Shown one piece after another: positions 29,607 to 38,985 of a stretch of DNA of 64,000 nucleotides. Source of the stretch: Accumulibacter sp. (GTDB taxonomy: Bacteria; Pseudomonadota; Gammaproteobacteria; Burkholderiales; Rhodocyclaceae); NCBI GenBank assembly GCA_024235715.1, contig JACKLW010000016.1:1-64000 (forward strand), read 5' to 3'. The notes beneath the pieces were generated by a model. It was not told where the DNA came from. It made no database searches and saw nothing but the letters and a program-made list of their open reading frames with translations. The position numbers and the translations under genes are program-made. Numbering within the stretch: position 1 is the first letter of the stretch; every line of letters starts with the position of its first letter.

Positions 29607-29634
29607 CGGGGTTTTCGCTCAGCCCGGACCGAGA

Positions 29635-30669
29635 ATGCAGATCACCCTGACCCGCCCTGACGACTGGCACCTGCATCTGCGAGACGGCGAGGCGCTTGCT
29701 GCCGTTCTGCCGCATACCGCGCGGCAGTTCGCACGCGCCATCGTGATGCCCAATCTGCGCCCGCCGGTGACCACCGTCGCCGCTGCCCGTGAATACCGCG
29801 CGCGAATCCTTGCCGCCCTGCCACAGGGCCTGCGCTTCGAACCGCTGATGACCCTGTACCTGACCGACGCCACGTCGGCGGTTGAAGTGCGGTGTGCCGC
29901 CGAAAGCGATTTCGTTCACGCCGTGAAGCTCTATCCGGCCGGGGCGACGACCAATTCGGACGCCGGCGTGACCGATCTCGACCGCTGCGACAAGGCGCTT
30001 GCCGAGATGGAGCGATCGGGAATGCCCTTGCTGGTGCACGGCGAGGTGACCGATGCCCTGGTCGACGTCTTCGATCGGGAGAAGCGCTTCATCGATCGCG
30101 TTCTGCAGCCGTTGCTGGCGCGCTACCCGGGCCTCAAGGTCGTCTTCGAACACATCACCACCAGCGATGCCGCCGACTTCGTCGCCAGTGCCGGGCCGAA
30201 CCTCGGCGCGACGATCACTGCGCACCACCTGCTCTACAACCGCAACGCCATCTTCGATGGCGGCGTGCGCCCACATTACTACTGCCTGCCGATTCTCAAG
30301 CGCGAGCAGCATCGCCTGGCATTGCTGCGCGCCGCGACTTCGGGACACCAGCGCTTTTTCCTTGGTAGCGATTCCGCACCACATGCGCAGACAGCGAAGG
30401 AAGCGAGTTGTGGCTGCGCCGGCTGTTACACCGCGCATGCGGCTCTCGAACTCTACGCGACCGCTTTCGAGTCGGCTGGAGCTCTCGACAAGCTGGAGGC
30501 ATTCGCCAGCTTCAATGGTGCCGATTTCTACGGCCTGCCGCGCAATACCGGCACGCTCACGCTGGCCCGGGAGGAGTGGCCGATCCCCGCGTCGTTTCCC
30601 TACCTCGGTGGCGATGCGCTGGTGCCGCTCGCCGCTGGCGAGCTGCTACGATGGCGGCAACTCGGCTGA
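29635..30669 (+). CDS. pyrC: Dihydroorotase, class II
   Basis: Zinc enzyme of pyrimidine biosynthesis that interconverts carbamoyl-aspartate and dihydroorotate. The 344 residues fit the E. coli-type class II enzyme (348). Metal ligands are visible: the HLHLRDG pair near residues 13-18, the carboxylated lysine in [12 protein letters not shown] (about residue 98), histidines in LLVHGEV and VFEHITT, and the catalytic Asp in FLGSDSAPH (about 246). The N-terminus [12 protein letters not shown] agrees with the family, so ATG 29635 is secure. It is followed 46 bases later by a lipoprotein gene. Confidence 0.95.
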   Translation: MQITLTRPDDWHLHLRDGEALAAVLPHTARQFARAIVMPNLRPPVTTVAAAREYRARILAALPQGLRFEPLMTLYLTDATSAVEVRCAAESDFVHAVKLYPAGATTNSDAGVTDLDRCDKALAEMERSGMPLLVHGEVTDALVDVFDREKRFIDRVLQPLLARYPGLKVVFEHITTSDAADFVASAGPNLGATITAHHLLYNRNAIFDGGVRPHYYCLPILKREQHRLALLRAATSGHQRFFLGSDSAPHAQTAKEASCGCAGCYTAHAALELYATAFESAGALDKLEAFASFNGADFYGLPRNTGTLTLAREEWPIPASFPYLGGDALVPLAAGELLRWRQLG

Positions 30670-30715
30670 CGCCGCCGTGTCGTCCCGATCCGGGATTCGC
30701 TTGAGGAGATTTCGT

Positions 30716-31159
30716 GTGTCGCGGAAAACATTGCTGCCCCTGTTCCTGCTGCCCCTGCTGCTCGCCTGCTCCGATCAACGCGCGGCCTTCGAGATCGGCT
30801 CCAGCCAGCATTCACTGACGCTGATTCGCGTGCAGAACTTCTTCTGGGCAAAGACGGCTGACTATTCAGTCGTCGCCGCGCGGATGCCCGAGTGCATGCG
30901 CCGTCACGACATGGGCCCGGGAGGTGCCGATACCAGGGTCGAGGTCTATGCTCCGGGCAATGATGCCTGGATTCTCAAACAGGGCCGGCGAATGTTCGTC
31001 ACCGAGACGCGAACCTGTGACGGCTTCGCCCGACTCGAAGACGAACCTGCCGATGGCATGGGCCCGTTGCAGGGAAGCTTCGAGATGCGCGGCGGGCGCC
31101 TGATCTTCGTGGCTGCGCCAAAGAGCGCTGCGGAAGCGGTGCCGTCGGCGGCGAATTGA
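30716..31159 (+). CDS. Small lipoprotein of unknown function
   Basis: A 147-residue predicted lipoprotein. A GTG start at 30716 follows GAGGAG by a few bases and gives a short basic start, a leucine-rich core and the lipobox LLLAC (Cys about residue 18). The mature part has no motif I recognise. Its charged body includes three more cysteines-bearing or acidic stretches such as RMPECMRR and TRTCDGFARLEDEP. Its stop overlaps the TTG start of the DUF3025 gene (TTGA), so the two are translationally coupled. A larger frame runs through from pyrC but has no credible start. Confidence 0.7.
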   Translation: MSRKTLLPLFLLPLLLACSDQRAAFEIGSSQHSLTLIRVQNFFWAKTADYSVVAARMPECMRRHDMGPGGADTRVEVYAPGNDAWILKQGRRMFVTETRTCDGFARLEDEPADGMGPLQGSFEMRGGRLIFVAAPKSAAEAVPSAAN

Positions 31160-31944
31160 GCGGCTGCGGCTGGCCTTCGCCGGGTGGCCTGTTCGCGCCT
31201 CTGTCGTCACTCATCGAGCGCATTCCCTTTGCACCTGCGAAGGCGTCGCTCGACGCCCTGAACGCACGCGGCGATGTGCACACCGCCAGCGGTCAGCGGC
31301 TGTCCTTCGTTCCGCCGCCAGGCGACGCCATGGACTACGAAACGCGCATCTGGACACGCGGCGAAGTGAGCACGCGCCCGGGCAGCTGGCACGATTTTTT
31401 CAATGCTCTGGTCTGGCTTAGCTTCCCGCTGAGCAAGGCGACACTGAATGCGCGTCACGTCGCGGCAATGGTGGTGCCGACGGCAGGTCGCGCTCGCGGT
31501 CGCGAGCGCGACGCGATGACCCATTTCGACGAATGCGGAGTTGTCGTGGTGTCTTGCGACGCGTCCTTGCTGGCCCTGCTGCGCGGTTTTCAGTGGAAGG
31601 CGCTGTTCTGGGAGCGACGGTCAGACCTGGCCCGAGCGCTGCGCTGTTTCGTTTTCGGCCACGCGACCTACGAGCAGCTGCTGCAGCCATTTCGCGGGTT
31701 GACCGCCAAGGCCGTGCTGCATGAGGTCAGGGAGGACTGGCTGTGCGTACCACTGTCCGCGCAGCTGGCCGAGATCGACAGATGGTTGGCGGGCGAACTG
31801 ACGGCTGGACGATGCGTCGATCCGCGCGCCTTCCACCCCTTGCCGCTGATGGGGCTGCCCGGCGTGACGGCGGACAACGAAGACCCCGCCTACTACGACG
31901 ATGAGTGGCAATTCCGCTCGGGCCGCCAGCGCCGCAGCGTATAA
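31156..31944 (+). CDS. DUF3025 family protein
   Basis: A 262-residue soluble protein. The central block WTRGEVSTRPGSWHDFFNAL with the following LSFPLSKATLNARH is what I associate with DUF3025, a proteobacterial family of unknown function. The start is TTG 31156, sharing bases with the TGA of the upstream lipoprotein gene; no ATG in this frame would keep the N-terminus. The stop codon TAA (31942-31944) lies inside the TATAAT that serves as the -10 box of rnpB. No enzymatic motif is evident. Confidence 0.8.
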   Translation: MSGCGWPSPGGLFAPLSSLIERIPFAPAKASLDALNARGDVHTASGQRLSFVPPPGDAMDYETRIWTRGEVSTRPGSWHDFFNALVWLSFPLSKATLNARHVAAMVVPTAGRARGRERDAMTHFDECGVVVVSCDASLLALLRGFQWKALFWERRSDLARALRCFVFGHATYEQLLQPFRGLTAKAVLHEVREDWLCVPLSAQLAEIDRWLAGELTAGRCVDPRAFHPLPLMGLPGVTADNEDPAYYDDEWQFRSGRQRRSV

Positions 31945-31945
31945 T
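31940..31945 (+). promoter_or_regulatory. -10 element of the rnpB promoter
   Basis: A perfect TATAAT ends 7 bases before the 5' end of RNase P RNA and overlaps the stop codon of the DUF3025 gene. The -35 region falls inside that coding sequence and is not a clear match to consensus. Confidence 0.7.
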
Positions 31946-31951
31946 TGGCAC

Positions 31952-32324
31952 GGGAAGTCGGTCAGGCAGCCGCTGGGCAACAGGGTCAAAACCTCGCGCC
32001 GAGAGGAAAGTCCGGGCTCCGCAGAGCAGGATGCCGGTTAACGACCGGGCACCGTGAGGTGACGGAAAGTGCAACAGAAAGCAGACCGCCGATGTCCGCA
32101 ATCAGGCAACTGAGCGGGCAGGCAAGGGTGAAACGGCGAGGTAAGAGCTCACCGCGGACGTGGTAACACGGACGGCACGGCAAACCCCATCCGGAGCAAG
32201 GCCAAATAGGGAAGCATCGGCGTGGCTCGCGCTGCTTCCGGGTAGGCTGCTTGAACGTGCTGGCAACAGTACGTCTAGAGGAATGGCTGTCCACGACAGA
32301 ACCCGGCTTATCGATCGGCTTCCC
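31952..32324 (+). ncRNA. rnpB: RNase P RNA, bacterial type A
   Basis: Catalytic RNA that removes 5' leaders from tRNA precursors together with the RnpA protein. The conserved core is clear: GAGGAAAGTCCGGGCTCC near 32002-32019, the ACAGAAAGCAGACCG region, GGTAAGAGCTCACCG, and the 3' core AGAGGAATGGCTGTCC with ACAGAACCCGGCTTA near 32278-32310. The ends pair as helix P1: GGGAAGTCGGTC at 31952-31963 with GATCGGCTTCCC at 32313-32324, allowing G-U pairs. The length of about 373 is normal for type A. No protein gene overlaps it. Confidence 0.97.
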
Positions 32325-32578
32325 ACCTTTCACGCCTGAGAGGCAGCAATCGCTGCCCGTGGTTCAGCGTTCCCCCTCCCGCTTCCTCCTGGTGGCCGCC
32401 ACTCGACGGCTTTGAGCCCGTTCACCACCGCTTCCGGGCAGTTTCCCTCTCGTTCGTGAGAAGTTACTTTAACTATGGTTATGGCCGCATTGTTTTATAA
32501 AAACAAAGCGCTTTTCGGCAAGTCTTGGAAGTCGTCCATAAGTCCTTGTAGCCATTGAGAAAACCAATGCGACGCCTC
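32325..32578. other. Intergenic region between rnpB and the mraZ promoter
   Basis: No gene is seen. A 6-bp hairpin GGCAGC-AATC-GCTGCC lies at 32342-32357 just after rnpB but lacks a T run, so it may mark rnpB processing, not termination. From about 32440 the DNA becomes AT-rich, with a near-palindrome TTGTTTTATAAAAACAA around 32493-32509. An AT-rich stretch is expected upstream of the strong promoter of the division cluster. Confidence 0.5.
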
Positions 32579-32607
32579 TTGCTTTAGCGCAATCTTTGTC
32601 TTAAAGT
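32579..32607 (+). promoter_or_regulatory. Candidate promoter of the dcw cluster (Pmra)
   Basis: TTGCTT at 32579-32584, a 17-base spacer and TAAAGT at 32602-32607 give a plausible sigma-70 promoter about 70 bases before mraZ. The -10 touches the first of the MraZ-type repeats, which would allow direct repression. Confidence 0.45.
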
Positions 32608-32631
32608 GGGGGCAAGTAGTAAAAAGTGGGA
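32607..32631 (+). promoter_or_regulatory. MraZ operator: TGGG-type direct repeats with 10-bp period
   Basis: TGGGG at 32607-32611, a degenerate TAGTA at 32617-32621 and TGGGA at 32627-32631 are each preceded by AAG and spaced exactly 10 bp apart. E. coli MraZ is known to bind TGGGN direct repeats separated by 5 bases upstream of its own gene. The match in spacing, motif and position is close, although the middle copy is degenerate. Confidence 0.65.
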
Positions 32632-32676
32632 AGATTGGAGTGTTCTCGAGACGAATGCAAGGGAAGAGCTGGATCG

Positions 32677-33123
32677 ATGTTTCAGGGTGCTGCGGCGTTA
32701 AATCTCGATGTAAAAGGCAGGCTCGCTATTCCGGTACGTCATCGGGAAGCGCTGGCTTCAGCTGCCGATGGCCGCCTGGTGCTTACCGCCCACCCGCATC
32801 GCTGCCTGCTTCTCTATCCCGAACCTGCCTGGGAGCCGATCCGCGACAAGGTGCTGGCTGCTTCCAGCCTGAATTTGCAGTCGGCGGCCATCAAGCGTCT
32901 GCTGGTCGGTAATGCCCGCGAAGAGGCGATGGACGCTGCCGGCCGCTTGCTGATTGCGCCCGAGCTGCGCCACTTTGCCGCCCTCGAGAAGCAGGTCTGG
33001 CTGGTCGGGCAGGGAACTCATTTCGAAATCTGGTCGGATCTTGGCTGGCAGCAGCAGCAGGAAGCAGTTTTTGCGCTAGGCGACCAGTTCCTGCCGCCGG
33101 GCCTTGAGGATCTGGCGCTGTGA
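32677..33123 (+). CDS. mraZ: Transcriptional regulator MraZ
   Basis: First gene of the division and cell-wall cluster; binds DNA at its own promoter and represses the cluster. The 148 residues from ATG 32677 carry two MraZ/AbrB-like domains. The first has [16 protein letters not shown] (about 8-23) and the second [16 protein letters not shown] (about 87-102), each with the D-x-x-G-R-hydrophobic motif. A ribosome site AGGGAAGAG precedes this ATG. A GTG at 32626 would start inside the operator repeats and is rejected. The stop overlaps the GTG of rsmH. Confidence 0.95.
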   Translation: MFQGAAALNLDVKGRLAIPVRHREALASAADGRLVLTAHPHRCLLLYPEPAWEPIRDKVLAASSLNLQSAAIKRLLVGNAREEAMDAAGRLLIAPELRHFAALEKQVWLVGQGTHFEIWSDLGWQQQQEAVFALGDQFLPPGLEDLAL

Positions 33124-34070
33124 CCTTGTCGTCGCAGCATCAGACGGTGTTGCTGCGGGAGGCGATTGAAGCACTCGATATCAAGCCCGCGGGAACCTAT
33201 GTCGACGGCACCTTCGGGCGTGGTGGGCACAGTCGGGCGATTCTCGAAAGGCTTGGGCCCGAGGGCCGCCTTCTGGCGCTCGATCGCGACCCGCAGGCGG
33301 TAGCCATGGCTCGAGAAACAAGAGATCAGAGGCTGACCGTCATGCACCGACGTTTCAGCGGTTTGGCTGAGGCATTGCGGCTGGCGGGGATGAAAGTCGA
33401 GGACGGCGTCGACGGCGTGCTGCTCGATATAGGCGTCTCGTCGCCGCAGTTGGATCAGGGGGAGCGGGGGTTCAGCTTCCGTTACGACGCACCGCTGGAT
33501 ATGCGGATGGACACGACCCAGGGCGAAACTGCGGCACAGTGGTTGCAGCGGGTCGGCGTGCAGGAGATCACGGAGGTCATCAGGAACTATGGCGAAGAAC
33601 GGTTTGCTTTCCAGATTGCAAAGAAGATTGTGGCTGCTCGGGGAGAGCGGCCTCTTACAACCACGGGTGAACTCGCAGCCCTTGTACGCTCGGCCGTGCG
33701 GACCCGCGAGCCTGGCAAGGACGCGGCGACGCGTACCTTTCAAGCTCTACGGATTCATATCAATCAAGAGCTCGAACAGCTCGCGCTAGTGTTGCCGCAG
33801 ACGGTGACAGTCCTCAAGCAGGGAGGGCGGCTGGTGGTCATCAGTTTCCACTCGCTCGAAGACCGGATCGTCAAGCGCTTCATGCGCGACGAGGCGGCTC
33901 CCGATCATCTGCCCAGGAAACTGCCTTTACGCGTCGTCGATTTGCCGCAGCCATGTCTTCGCCTGGTCGGCAAGCCGGTCAAAGCCAGTGCTGCTGAAGT
34001 CGCCGCCAATCCGCGGGCGCGCAGCGCCGTGATGCGCGTCGCCGAAAAGCTTGCCAGGAGGGCCGCCTGA
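33120..34070 (+). CDS. rsmH: 16S rRNA (cytosine(1402)-N4)-methyltransferase
   Basis: Methylates N4 of C1402 in 16S rRNA, the same nucleotide that RsmI (also in this window) methylates on the ribose. The 316 residues show [10 protein letters not shown], the SAM-binding [18 protein letters not shown] (about 26-43), [19 protein letters not shown], and [11 protein letters not shown] near the C-terminus. The GTG start at 33120 overlaps the mraZ stop (GTGA), indicating coupling. Also called mraW. Confidence 0.96.
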   Translation: MTLSSQHQTVLLREAIEALDIKPAGTYVDGTFGRGGHSRAILERLGPEGRLLALDRDPQAVAMARETRDQRLTVMHRRFSGLAEALRLAGMKVEDGVDGVLLDIGVSSPQLDQGERGFSFRYDAPLDMRMDTTQGETAAQWLQRVGVQEITEVIRNYGEERFAFQIAKKIVAARGERPLTTTGELAALVRSAVRTREPGKDAATRTFQALRIHINQELEQLALVLPQTVTVLKQGGRLVVISFHSLEDRIVKRFMRDEAAPDHLPRKLPLRVVDLPQPCLRLVGKPVKASAAEVAANPRARSAVMRVAEKLARRAA

Positions 34071-34071
34071 A

Positions 34072-34350
34072 GTGGTGCGCCTGAACGTCTTCCTCTTGCT
34101 GGCGGTGGTCATCTGCAGCTTGGCCGCGGTGACCTCGCAGCACAAGGCGCGGCAACTCTTTCGGGCGCTGGAAGTGCAGCAGGAGCGTGCTCGCCAGCTT
34201 GAGGTCGAGCACGGACAGCTGCAACTGGAACTCTCGACCTGGGGGACCGCGCCGCGAATCGAAAAGATCGCGGTCGAGAAACTCGGCATGCGGACGCCGG
34301 AAGCGGACAAGCTGCTCCCCTCTTTGCCGATCGGAGGCGTGTCCCGATGA
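34072..34350 (+). CDS. ftsL: Cell division protein FtsL
   Basis: A small bitopic divisome protein that forms a complex with FtsQ/FtsB and activates FtsWI. It has about 92 residues: short cytoplasmic start, a membrane segment (about 3-21), then a coiled coil (about 28-65) with heptad-like leucines. The start is GTG 34072, just after the rsmH stop, with AGGAGG at 34056-34061 as its ribosome site. The sequence is poorly conserved in the family, so the identification rests on position, size and topology. Confidence 0.9.
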   Translation: MVRLNVFLLLAVVICSLAAVTSQHKARQLFRALEVQQERARQLEVEHGQLQLELSTWGTAPRIEKIAVEKLGMRTPEADKLLPSLPIGGVSR

Positions 34351-36098
34351 TGCATTTCAAGGGAAAAGTCGCCCACAAGTTCGCCGAAAGCCCATTGCTC
34401 GAGCTGCGCCTGCCCGCCTGGCGGTCGCGCCTGATGGCCCTGCTCATCCTGTGCTCCTTCATGGTGCTGATCGGCCGCGCTTTCTATCTGCAAATCGTCA
34501 ACACCGACTTCCTGCAGGAAAAGGGTGAGTCGCGCTACCGGCGTGACATCGAGATCACCGCTTCGCGCGGGCGCATTGCCGACCGGCATGGCGACGTTCT
34601 GGCCATTTCGACGCCGATGAAATCGATCTGGGCAGTCCCGCCGGCCGTGGACCTTACGCCCGAGCAGACGCGGCAACTCGCGGCGTTGCTGGAGACCTCC
34701 CCCGAGCTGTTGACCCGCAAACTCGCGACCGACAAGCCTTTTGTCTTCTTGCGCCGCCAGATTCCGCCGCCAGTGGCCGAGCAGGTGGCCGCGCTCAAGC
34801 TGCCCGGCATCGGCCAGGACAAGGAATACCGCCGCTTCTACCCGACCGGCGAGATGACGGCCCACATGGTCGGTTTCACCGGCGTCGACGACAAGGGCCT
34901 CGAAGGTGTTGAGCTGGCGTTTCATGCGCAATTGCTCGGTCAGCCGGGCAGTCGCAGCGTGATCAAGGACCGGCGTGGGCAGATCGTCGAGGACGTCGGC
35001 TCGATAAAGCCACCGCAGGACGGGAAGGACATCAGCCTGGCGCTGGACTCGAAAGTCCAGTATCTGGCCTACAGTCAGCTGAAGCAGGCGATTGCCGACA
35101 CCAAGGCAAAGGCGGGTGGCATCGTCGTCCTCGATGTGCGTACCGGTGAAATCCTGGCGCTGGCCAACTGGCCAACCTACAACCCCAACAATCGCCAGAG
35201 CCTGTCCGGCAGCCAGTTGCGCAACCGTGCGGTGACCGATACCTTCGAACCCGGTTCGACGCTGAAGCCGTTCACCGTGGCCCTGGCCATCGAGACTGGC
35301 AAGGTGGGCTTCGACACCATCATCAATTGTGCGCCCGGACGATTGACCATCGGCAGGGCGACGATCTCCGACGCGCATGCGCATGGGGCGCTGAGCGTCG
35401 CCCAGGTGATCCAGAAATCGTCGAACGTCGGTGCTGCCAAGATCGCCGCCATGCTGCCGGCGCACAGGATGTGGCAGATGTTCGACGACGTCGGTTTCGG
35501 GCAGGTGCCGCATCTCGGCTTTCCAGGCGAGGTGAGTGGTCGGCTGCGCCCGTGGAAGACCTGGCGACCGATCGAGCAGGCGACGATGTCCTTCGGGCAC
35601 GGCATTTCCGTATCGCTGATTCAGCTGGCACGTGCATACACGGTTTTCGCGCGGGATGGCGACCTGATGCCGCTCTCACTCACCCGCGTTGTCTCGCCAA
35701 GGCCGCATGGCACGCAGGTATTCAGCCCGCAGACCGCGCGTGAGGTCCGTGCGATGCTCGAAATGGCGGTCCAGCCCGGTGGAACGGCACCCAAGGCGCA
35801 GATCCCAGGCTATCGTGTCGCCGGCAAGACCGGTACCGCGCGCAAGCTCGAGAACGGTCGCTATACGACCAAGAACTACGTCGGATCCTTCGTCGGTTTT
35901 GCGCCTGCGTCGGATCCGCGGCTGATCGTCGCCGTGATGATCGACGAGCCGCGTGGAAAATACTATGGCGGTGAAGTTGCCGCGCCGGTTTTCGCCGCCG
36001 TGATGAGCGGCACGCTGCGCACGCTCGGCATTGCACCGGACGCGCCGCTTGAGGTTGCGCACAGCCTCGGACTGCCGACCGCGAAGGCCAGACTGTGA
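34347..36098 (+). CDS. ftsI: Septal peptidoglycan transpeptidase FtsI (PBP3)
   Basis: Class B penicillin-binding protein that cross-links septal peptidoglycan as the partner of FtsW. The 583 residues have one N-terminal membrane segment (about 30-52), a pedestal dimerisation region and a transpeptidase domain. The catalytic Ser304 is in the PGSTLKPF motif (SxxK), with SSN near 360 and KTGTARK near 493. ATG 34347 overlaps the ftsL stop (ATGA). It faces the periplasm and is the target of beta-lactams. Confidence 0.97.
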   Translation: MMHFKGKVAHKFAESPLLELRLPAWRSRLMALLILCSFMVLIGRAFYLQIVNTDFLQEKGESRYRRDIEITASRGRIADRHGDVLAISTPMKSIWAVPPAVDLTPEQTRQLAALLETSPELLTRKLATDKPFVFLRRQIPPPVAEQVAALKLPGIGQDKEYRRFYPTGEMTAHMVGFTGVDDKGLEGVELAFHAQLLGQPGSRSVIKDRRGQIVEDVGSIKPPQDGKDISLALDSKVQYLAYSQLKQAIADTKAKAGGIVVLDVRTGEILALANWPTYNPNNRQSLSGSQLRNRAVTDTFEPGSTLKPFTVALAIETGKVGFDTIINCAPGRLTIGRATISDAHAHGALSVAQVIQKSSNVGAAKIAAMLPAHRMWQMFDDVGFGQVPHLGFPGEVSGRLRPWKTWRPIEQATMSFGHGISVSLIQLARAYTVFARDGDLMPLSLTRVVSPRPHGTQVFSPQTAREVRAMLEMAVQPGGTAPKAQIPGYRVAGKTGTARKLENGRYTTKNYVGSFVGFAPASDPRLIVAVMIDEPRGKYYGGEVAAPVFAAVMSGTLRTLGIAPDAPLEVAHSLGLPTAKARL

Positions 36099-37606
36099 GT
36101 GCGGCGGTCAGCCTGCGCAGCCCCGAGGCTACCGCCGACGCAACGCTGGCACGCCTGGCGGGGCTGGGCGTGCTGCCCAGCGGGGTGACCGACGACAGCC
36201 GCCAGGTCGCGCCGGGCGATCTGTTTTTGGCCTACCCCGGTGCGCTGGCCGACGGCCGCCGCTACATCGGCGAGGCGATCGCCGGTGGTGCTGTCGCCGT
36301 TCTCTGGGAGGCGGACGAAGCCGGAGCGAGCGCATTCGTCTGGCGCGATACATGGAAGGTCGCCAACCTGCCGGTTGCTGGCTTGCGGCAATTGTGCGGC
36401 CCGCTGGCGCATGCAGTTTACGGACGTCCGAGCGAGCGCCTGTCGCTGGTCTCGGTCACCGGCACCAACGGCAAGACCAGCGTTACGCAGTGGATTGCCG
36501 CCTGCCATCCGCGCCGCTGCGCGATCATCGGTACCTTGGGCGCCGGTTTGCCGGGCGAAATGGCCGACACCGGGTTTACGACGCCGGAAGCGACGACACT
36601 GACACGCTTTCTGGCTCGTTTTGCCGACGAGGAAGCGCAGGCCTGCGCGCTTGAGGCCAGTTCGATCGGCATCGCCGAAGGCCGCCTCGATGGGGCGCGT
36701 GTCGACGTCGCGGTATTTACCAACCTGACGCACGACCATCTCGACTATCACGGCAGTTTCGACGCCTACGCAAAGGCCAAGGCGCGACTGTTCACCTGGC
36801 CACGATTGCGTCTGGCGGTCTGCAACCTCGACGATCCCTTCGGGCGCGAACTGGCGGCGTTGACTTCGGCCACCAAGGTGATCGGCTATACCCGCCAGGA
36901 CGCGCTCAGCGGCCGCCAGGGGACGATTCGTGCCGAGAACGTCGAGGAAACCATCGATGGCCTGCGTTTCCGGCTGTGCGCCCCGAACGGCCGCGCCGTC
37001 GTCGAGACCGGCTTGCTTGGCCGCTACAATGTTTCGAATCTCCTGGCCGTTGCCGCCGTCCTGATAGACGGCGGACTGAGCCCGAAGGCCGTCGCCGAGC
37101 GTTTTGCTCAGCTCAGGTCGCCCGCGGGTCGCCTGGAGAAGATCGGCGGCCACAACGAGCCGCTGGTCGTCATTGACTATGCGCACACGCCGGATGCGCT
37201 GGGCAGCGCTCTGGACGCGCTGCGCGCAGTCGCCCGCGTTCGTGGCGCGCGGTTGGTGGTCCTCTTCGGCTGTGGCGGTGACCGCGACCGCGGCAAGCGG
37301 CCCCTGATGGGGGCGATTGCCATGCAGCGCGCCGATCGTGTCGTACTGACCAGTGACAACCCGCGCGGGGAAGATCCGCAGCTGATCCTGGACGAGATTC
37401 TGGCCGGCGCGCCTGGCGCCGAGACGGTGGTCGATCGCCAGCAGGCGATCCGTCAAACCATTCTTGCCGCCCATCCGGCGGACGTGCTGCTGATCGCGGG
37501 CAAGGGTCACGAGACGTATCAGGAGATCGGTGGCGTGCGCCGGCCGTTCTCTGATGCCGCACACGCGCGCGCAGCCCTTGCAGCCCGTCAGGAGATGGCC
37601 CAGTGA
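36095..37606 (+). CDS. murE: UDP-MurNAc-tripeptide synthetase MurE
   Basis: Cytoplasmic ligase that adds the third amino acid to UDP-MurNAc-L-Ala-D-Glu. The 503 residues contain the ATP loop GTNGKTSVTQW (about 125-135), the EASSIGI stretch and the SDNPRGEDP motif near residue 420. The DNPR motif is the known mark of meso-diaminopimelate specificity, so Gram-negative-type peptidoglycan is expected. GTG start overlapping the ftsI stop. The two glycines and lysine of the P-loop are intact. Confidence 0.96.
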   Translation: MSAAVSLRSPEATADATLARLAGLGVLPSGVTDDSRQVAPGDLFLAYPGALADGRRYIGEAIAGGAVAVLWEADEAGASAFVWRDTWKVANLPVAGLRQLCGPLAHAVYGRPSERLSLVSVTGTNGKTSVTQWIAACHPRRCAIIGTLGAGLPGEMADTGFTTPEATTLTRFLARFADEEAQACALEASSIGIAEGRLDGARVDVAVFTNLTHDHLDYHGSFDAYAKAKARLFTWPRLRLAVCNLDDPFGRELAALTSATKVIGYTRQDALSGRQGTIRAENVEETIDGLRFRLCAPNGRAVVETGLLGRYNVSNLLAVAAVLIDGGLSPKAVAERFAQLRSPAGRLEKIGGHNEPLVVIDYAHTPDALGSALDALRAVARVRGARLVVLFGCGGDRDRGKRPLMGAIAMQRADRVVLTSDNPRGEDPQLILDEILAGAPGAETVVDRQQAIRQTILAAHPADVLLIAGKGHETYQEIGGVRRPFSDAAHARAALAARQEMAQ

Positions 37607-38985
37607 GCGTGATGATGGATCTGCTGGCCGTCGCCCGCGCGACGGCCGGCTCACTCGTCGGTGACAACGCCAGCTTCCGTGGCGTTTCAACGGACAGCCG
37701 GACGATCGCTGCCGGTGAGTTGTTCATAGCCTTGCGCGGTGAAAATTTTGACGGTCACGACTACGTTGCTGCTGCCCAGGCGCGGGGCGCCGTCGGCGCA
37801 GTGGTCGCCGCCGACGCTGCCGACGTGCTGCAGCCGCTGGGCCTGCCGCTTGTCCTGGTGGCCGAAACGCGCCTCTCGCTGGGCGCGCTGGCGGCCGACT
37901 GGCGCGGCCGCTTCCAACTGCCGCTGATCGCCGTGACCGGCAGTAATGGCAAGACGACGACCAAGGAGATGATCGCCAGTATCCTGCGGGTGGTCTACGG
38001 CGACGCCGTGCTGGTGACCCACGGCAATTACAACAACGATATCGGCTTGCCACTTACCCTGCTGCAGCTCAAGGCGGGTCACCGCTCGGCAATCGTCGAG
38101 ATGGGCATGAACCACCCAGGTGAAATCGCCTATCTGGCGGGAATTGCTCGCCCCGGCATCGCCCTGGTGACCAACGCCCAGCGCGCGCACCTCGAGGGGA
38201 TGGGCTCGCTGGAGGCGATCGCCACGGAAAAGGGCAGCATCTTTTCGGGACTCGACGAGAGCGGTGTGGCGGTCTTTTGCGCTGATGACCAGTGGGCTGC
38301 ACTCTGGCGTACCCAGAGTCGGGGCCTCGGGGCGATGACCTTCGGCTTTGAAAAGGACGCGGACGTTCGCGGCCGCTTCTATCTGCACGGTCTCGAAAGT
38401 CGTCTCGGCATCGTTACGCCGGGTGGCGAGGTCGAGGTCGTGCTGGCGCTGCCGGGGCAGCACAATGCGCGCAACGCGCTCGCCGCCGCCACCGCCTGCC
38501 TGGCCGCCGGCGTCTCGCTGCAGGCCGTGCAGGCGGGCCTGAGCGCGTTTCGCGGTCTCAAGGGGCGGCTGCAGCGGCGAGCCGCGGTGCGCGGCGCGGT
38601 CCTGCTCGACGACACCTACAACGCCAATCCTGACTCGGTCCGTGCGGCGATCGACGTGCTGGCGGCGACGATTGGGCGCAGCGTGCTGGTTCTCGGCGAC
38701 ATGGGCGAAATCGGCGAGATGAGCGCGCAGTTTCACGACGAAATCGGCGGCTACGCGAAGAGCCAGGGGATCGACCGCCTATTCACGCTCGGCGACGCCA
38801 GCGCGCTCGCTGCGCACAACTTCGGCAGTGGTGGCGAGCACCATGTCAGCGTTGACAAGCTGATCGAGGCAGTGCTTGCCGAGCTCGGTCCGGAAACCAC
38901 AGTGCTGGTCAAGGGCTCCCGGTTCACGCGTATGGAGCGCGTGGCCGATGCACTGGCGCTTCCATCTGCCGCGAGGAGCAACTGA
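37603..38985 (+). CDS. murF: UDP-MurNAc-tripeptide--D-Ala-D-Ala ligase MurF
   Basis: Adds D-Ala-D-Ala to complete the pentapeptide precursor. The 460 residues have the N-terminal [18 protein letters not shown] block that binds the UMP moiety, the ATP loop [13 protein letters not shown] (about 112-124), GMNHPGEI and [11 protein letters not shown]. The start is GTG 37603, overlapping the murE stop (GTGA); ATG 37612 is close by. The mraY start codon shares one base with its stop. Confidence 0.96.
   Translation: MSVMMDLLAVARATAGSLVGDNASFRGVSTDSRTIAAGELFIALRGENFDGHDYVAAAQARGAVGAVVAADAADVLQPLGLPLVLVAETRLSLGALAADWRGRFQLPLIAVTGSNGKTTTKEMIASILRVVYGDAVLVTHGNYNNDIGLPLTLLQLKAGHRSAIVEMGMNHPGEIAYLAGIARPGIALVTNAQRAHLEGMGSLEAIATEKGSIFSGLDESGVAVFCADDQWAALWRTQSRGLGAMTFGFEKDADVRGRFYLHGLESRLGIVTPGGEVEVVLALPGQHNARNALAAATACLAAGVSLQAVQAGLSAFRGLKGRLQRRAAVRGAVLLDDTYNANPDSVRAAIDVLAATIGRSVLVLGDMGEIGEMSAQFHDEIGGYAKSQGIDRLFTLGDASALAAHNFGSGGEHHVSVDKLIEAVLAELGPETTVLVKGSRFTRMERVADALALPSAARSN

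Noticed and set aside
32342..32357. Hairpin after rnpB as a rho-independent terminator
   Set aside because: Only 6 bp and not followed by a T run; kept only as a structural note.
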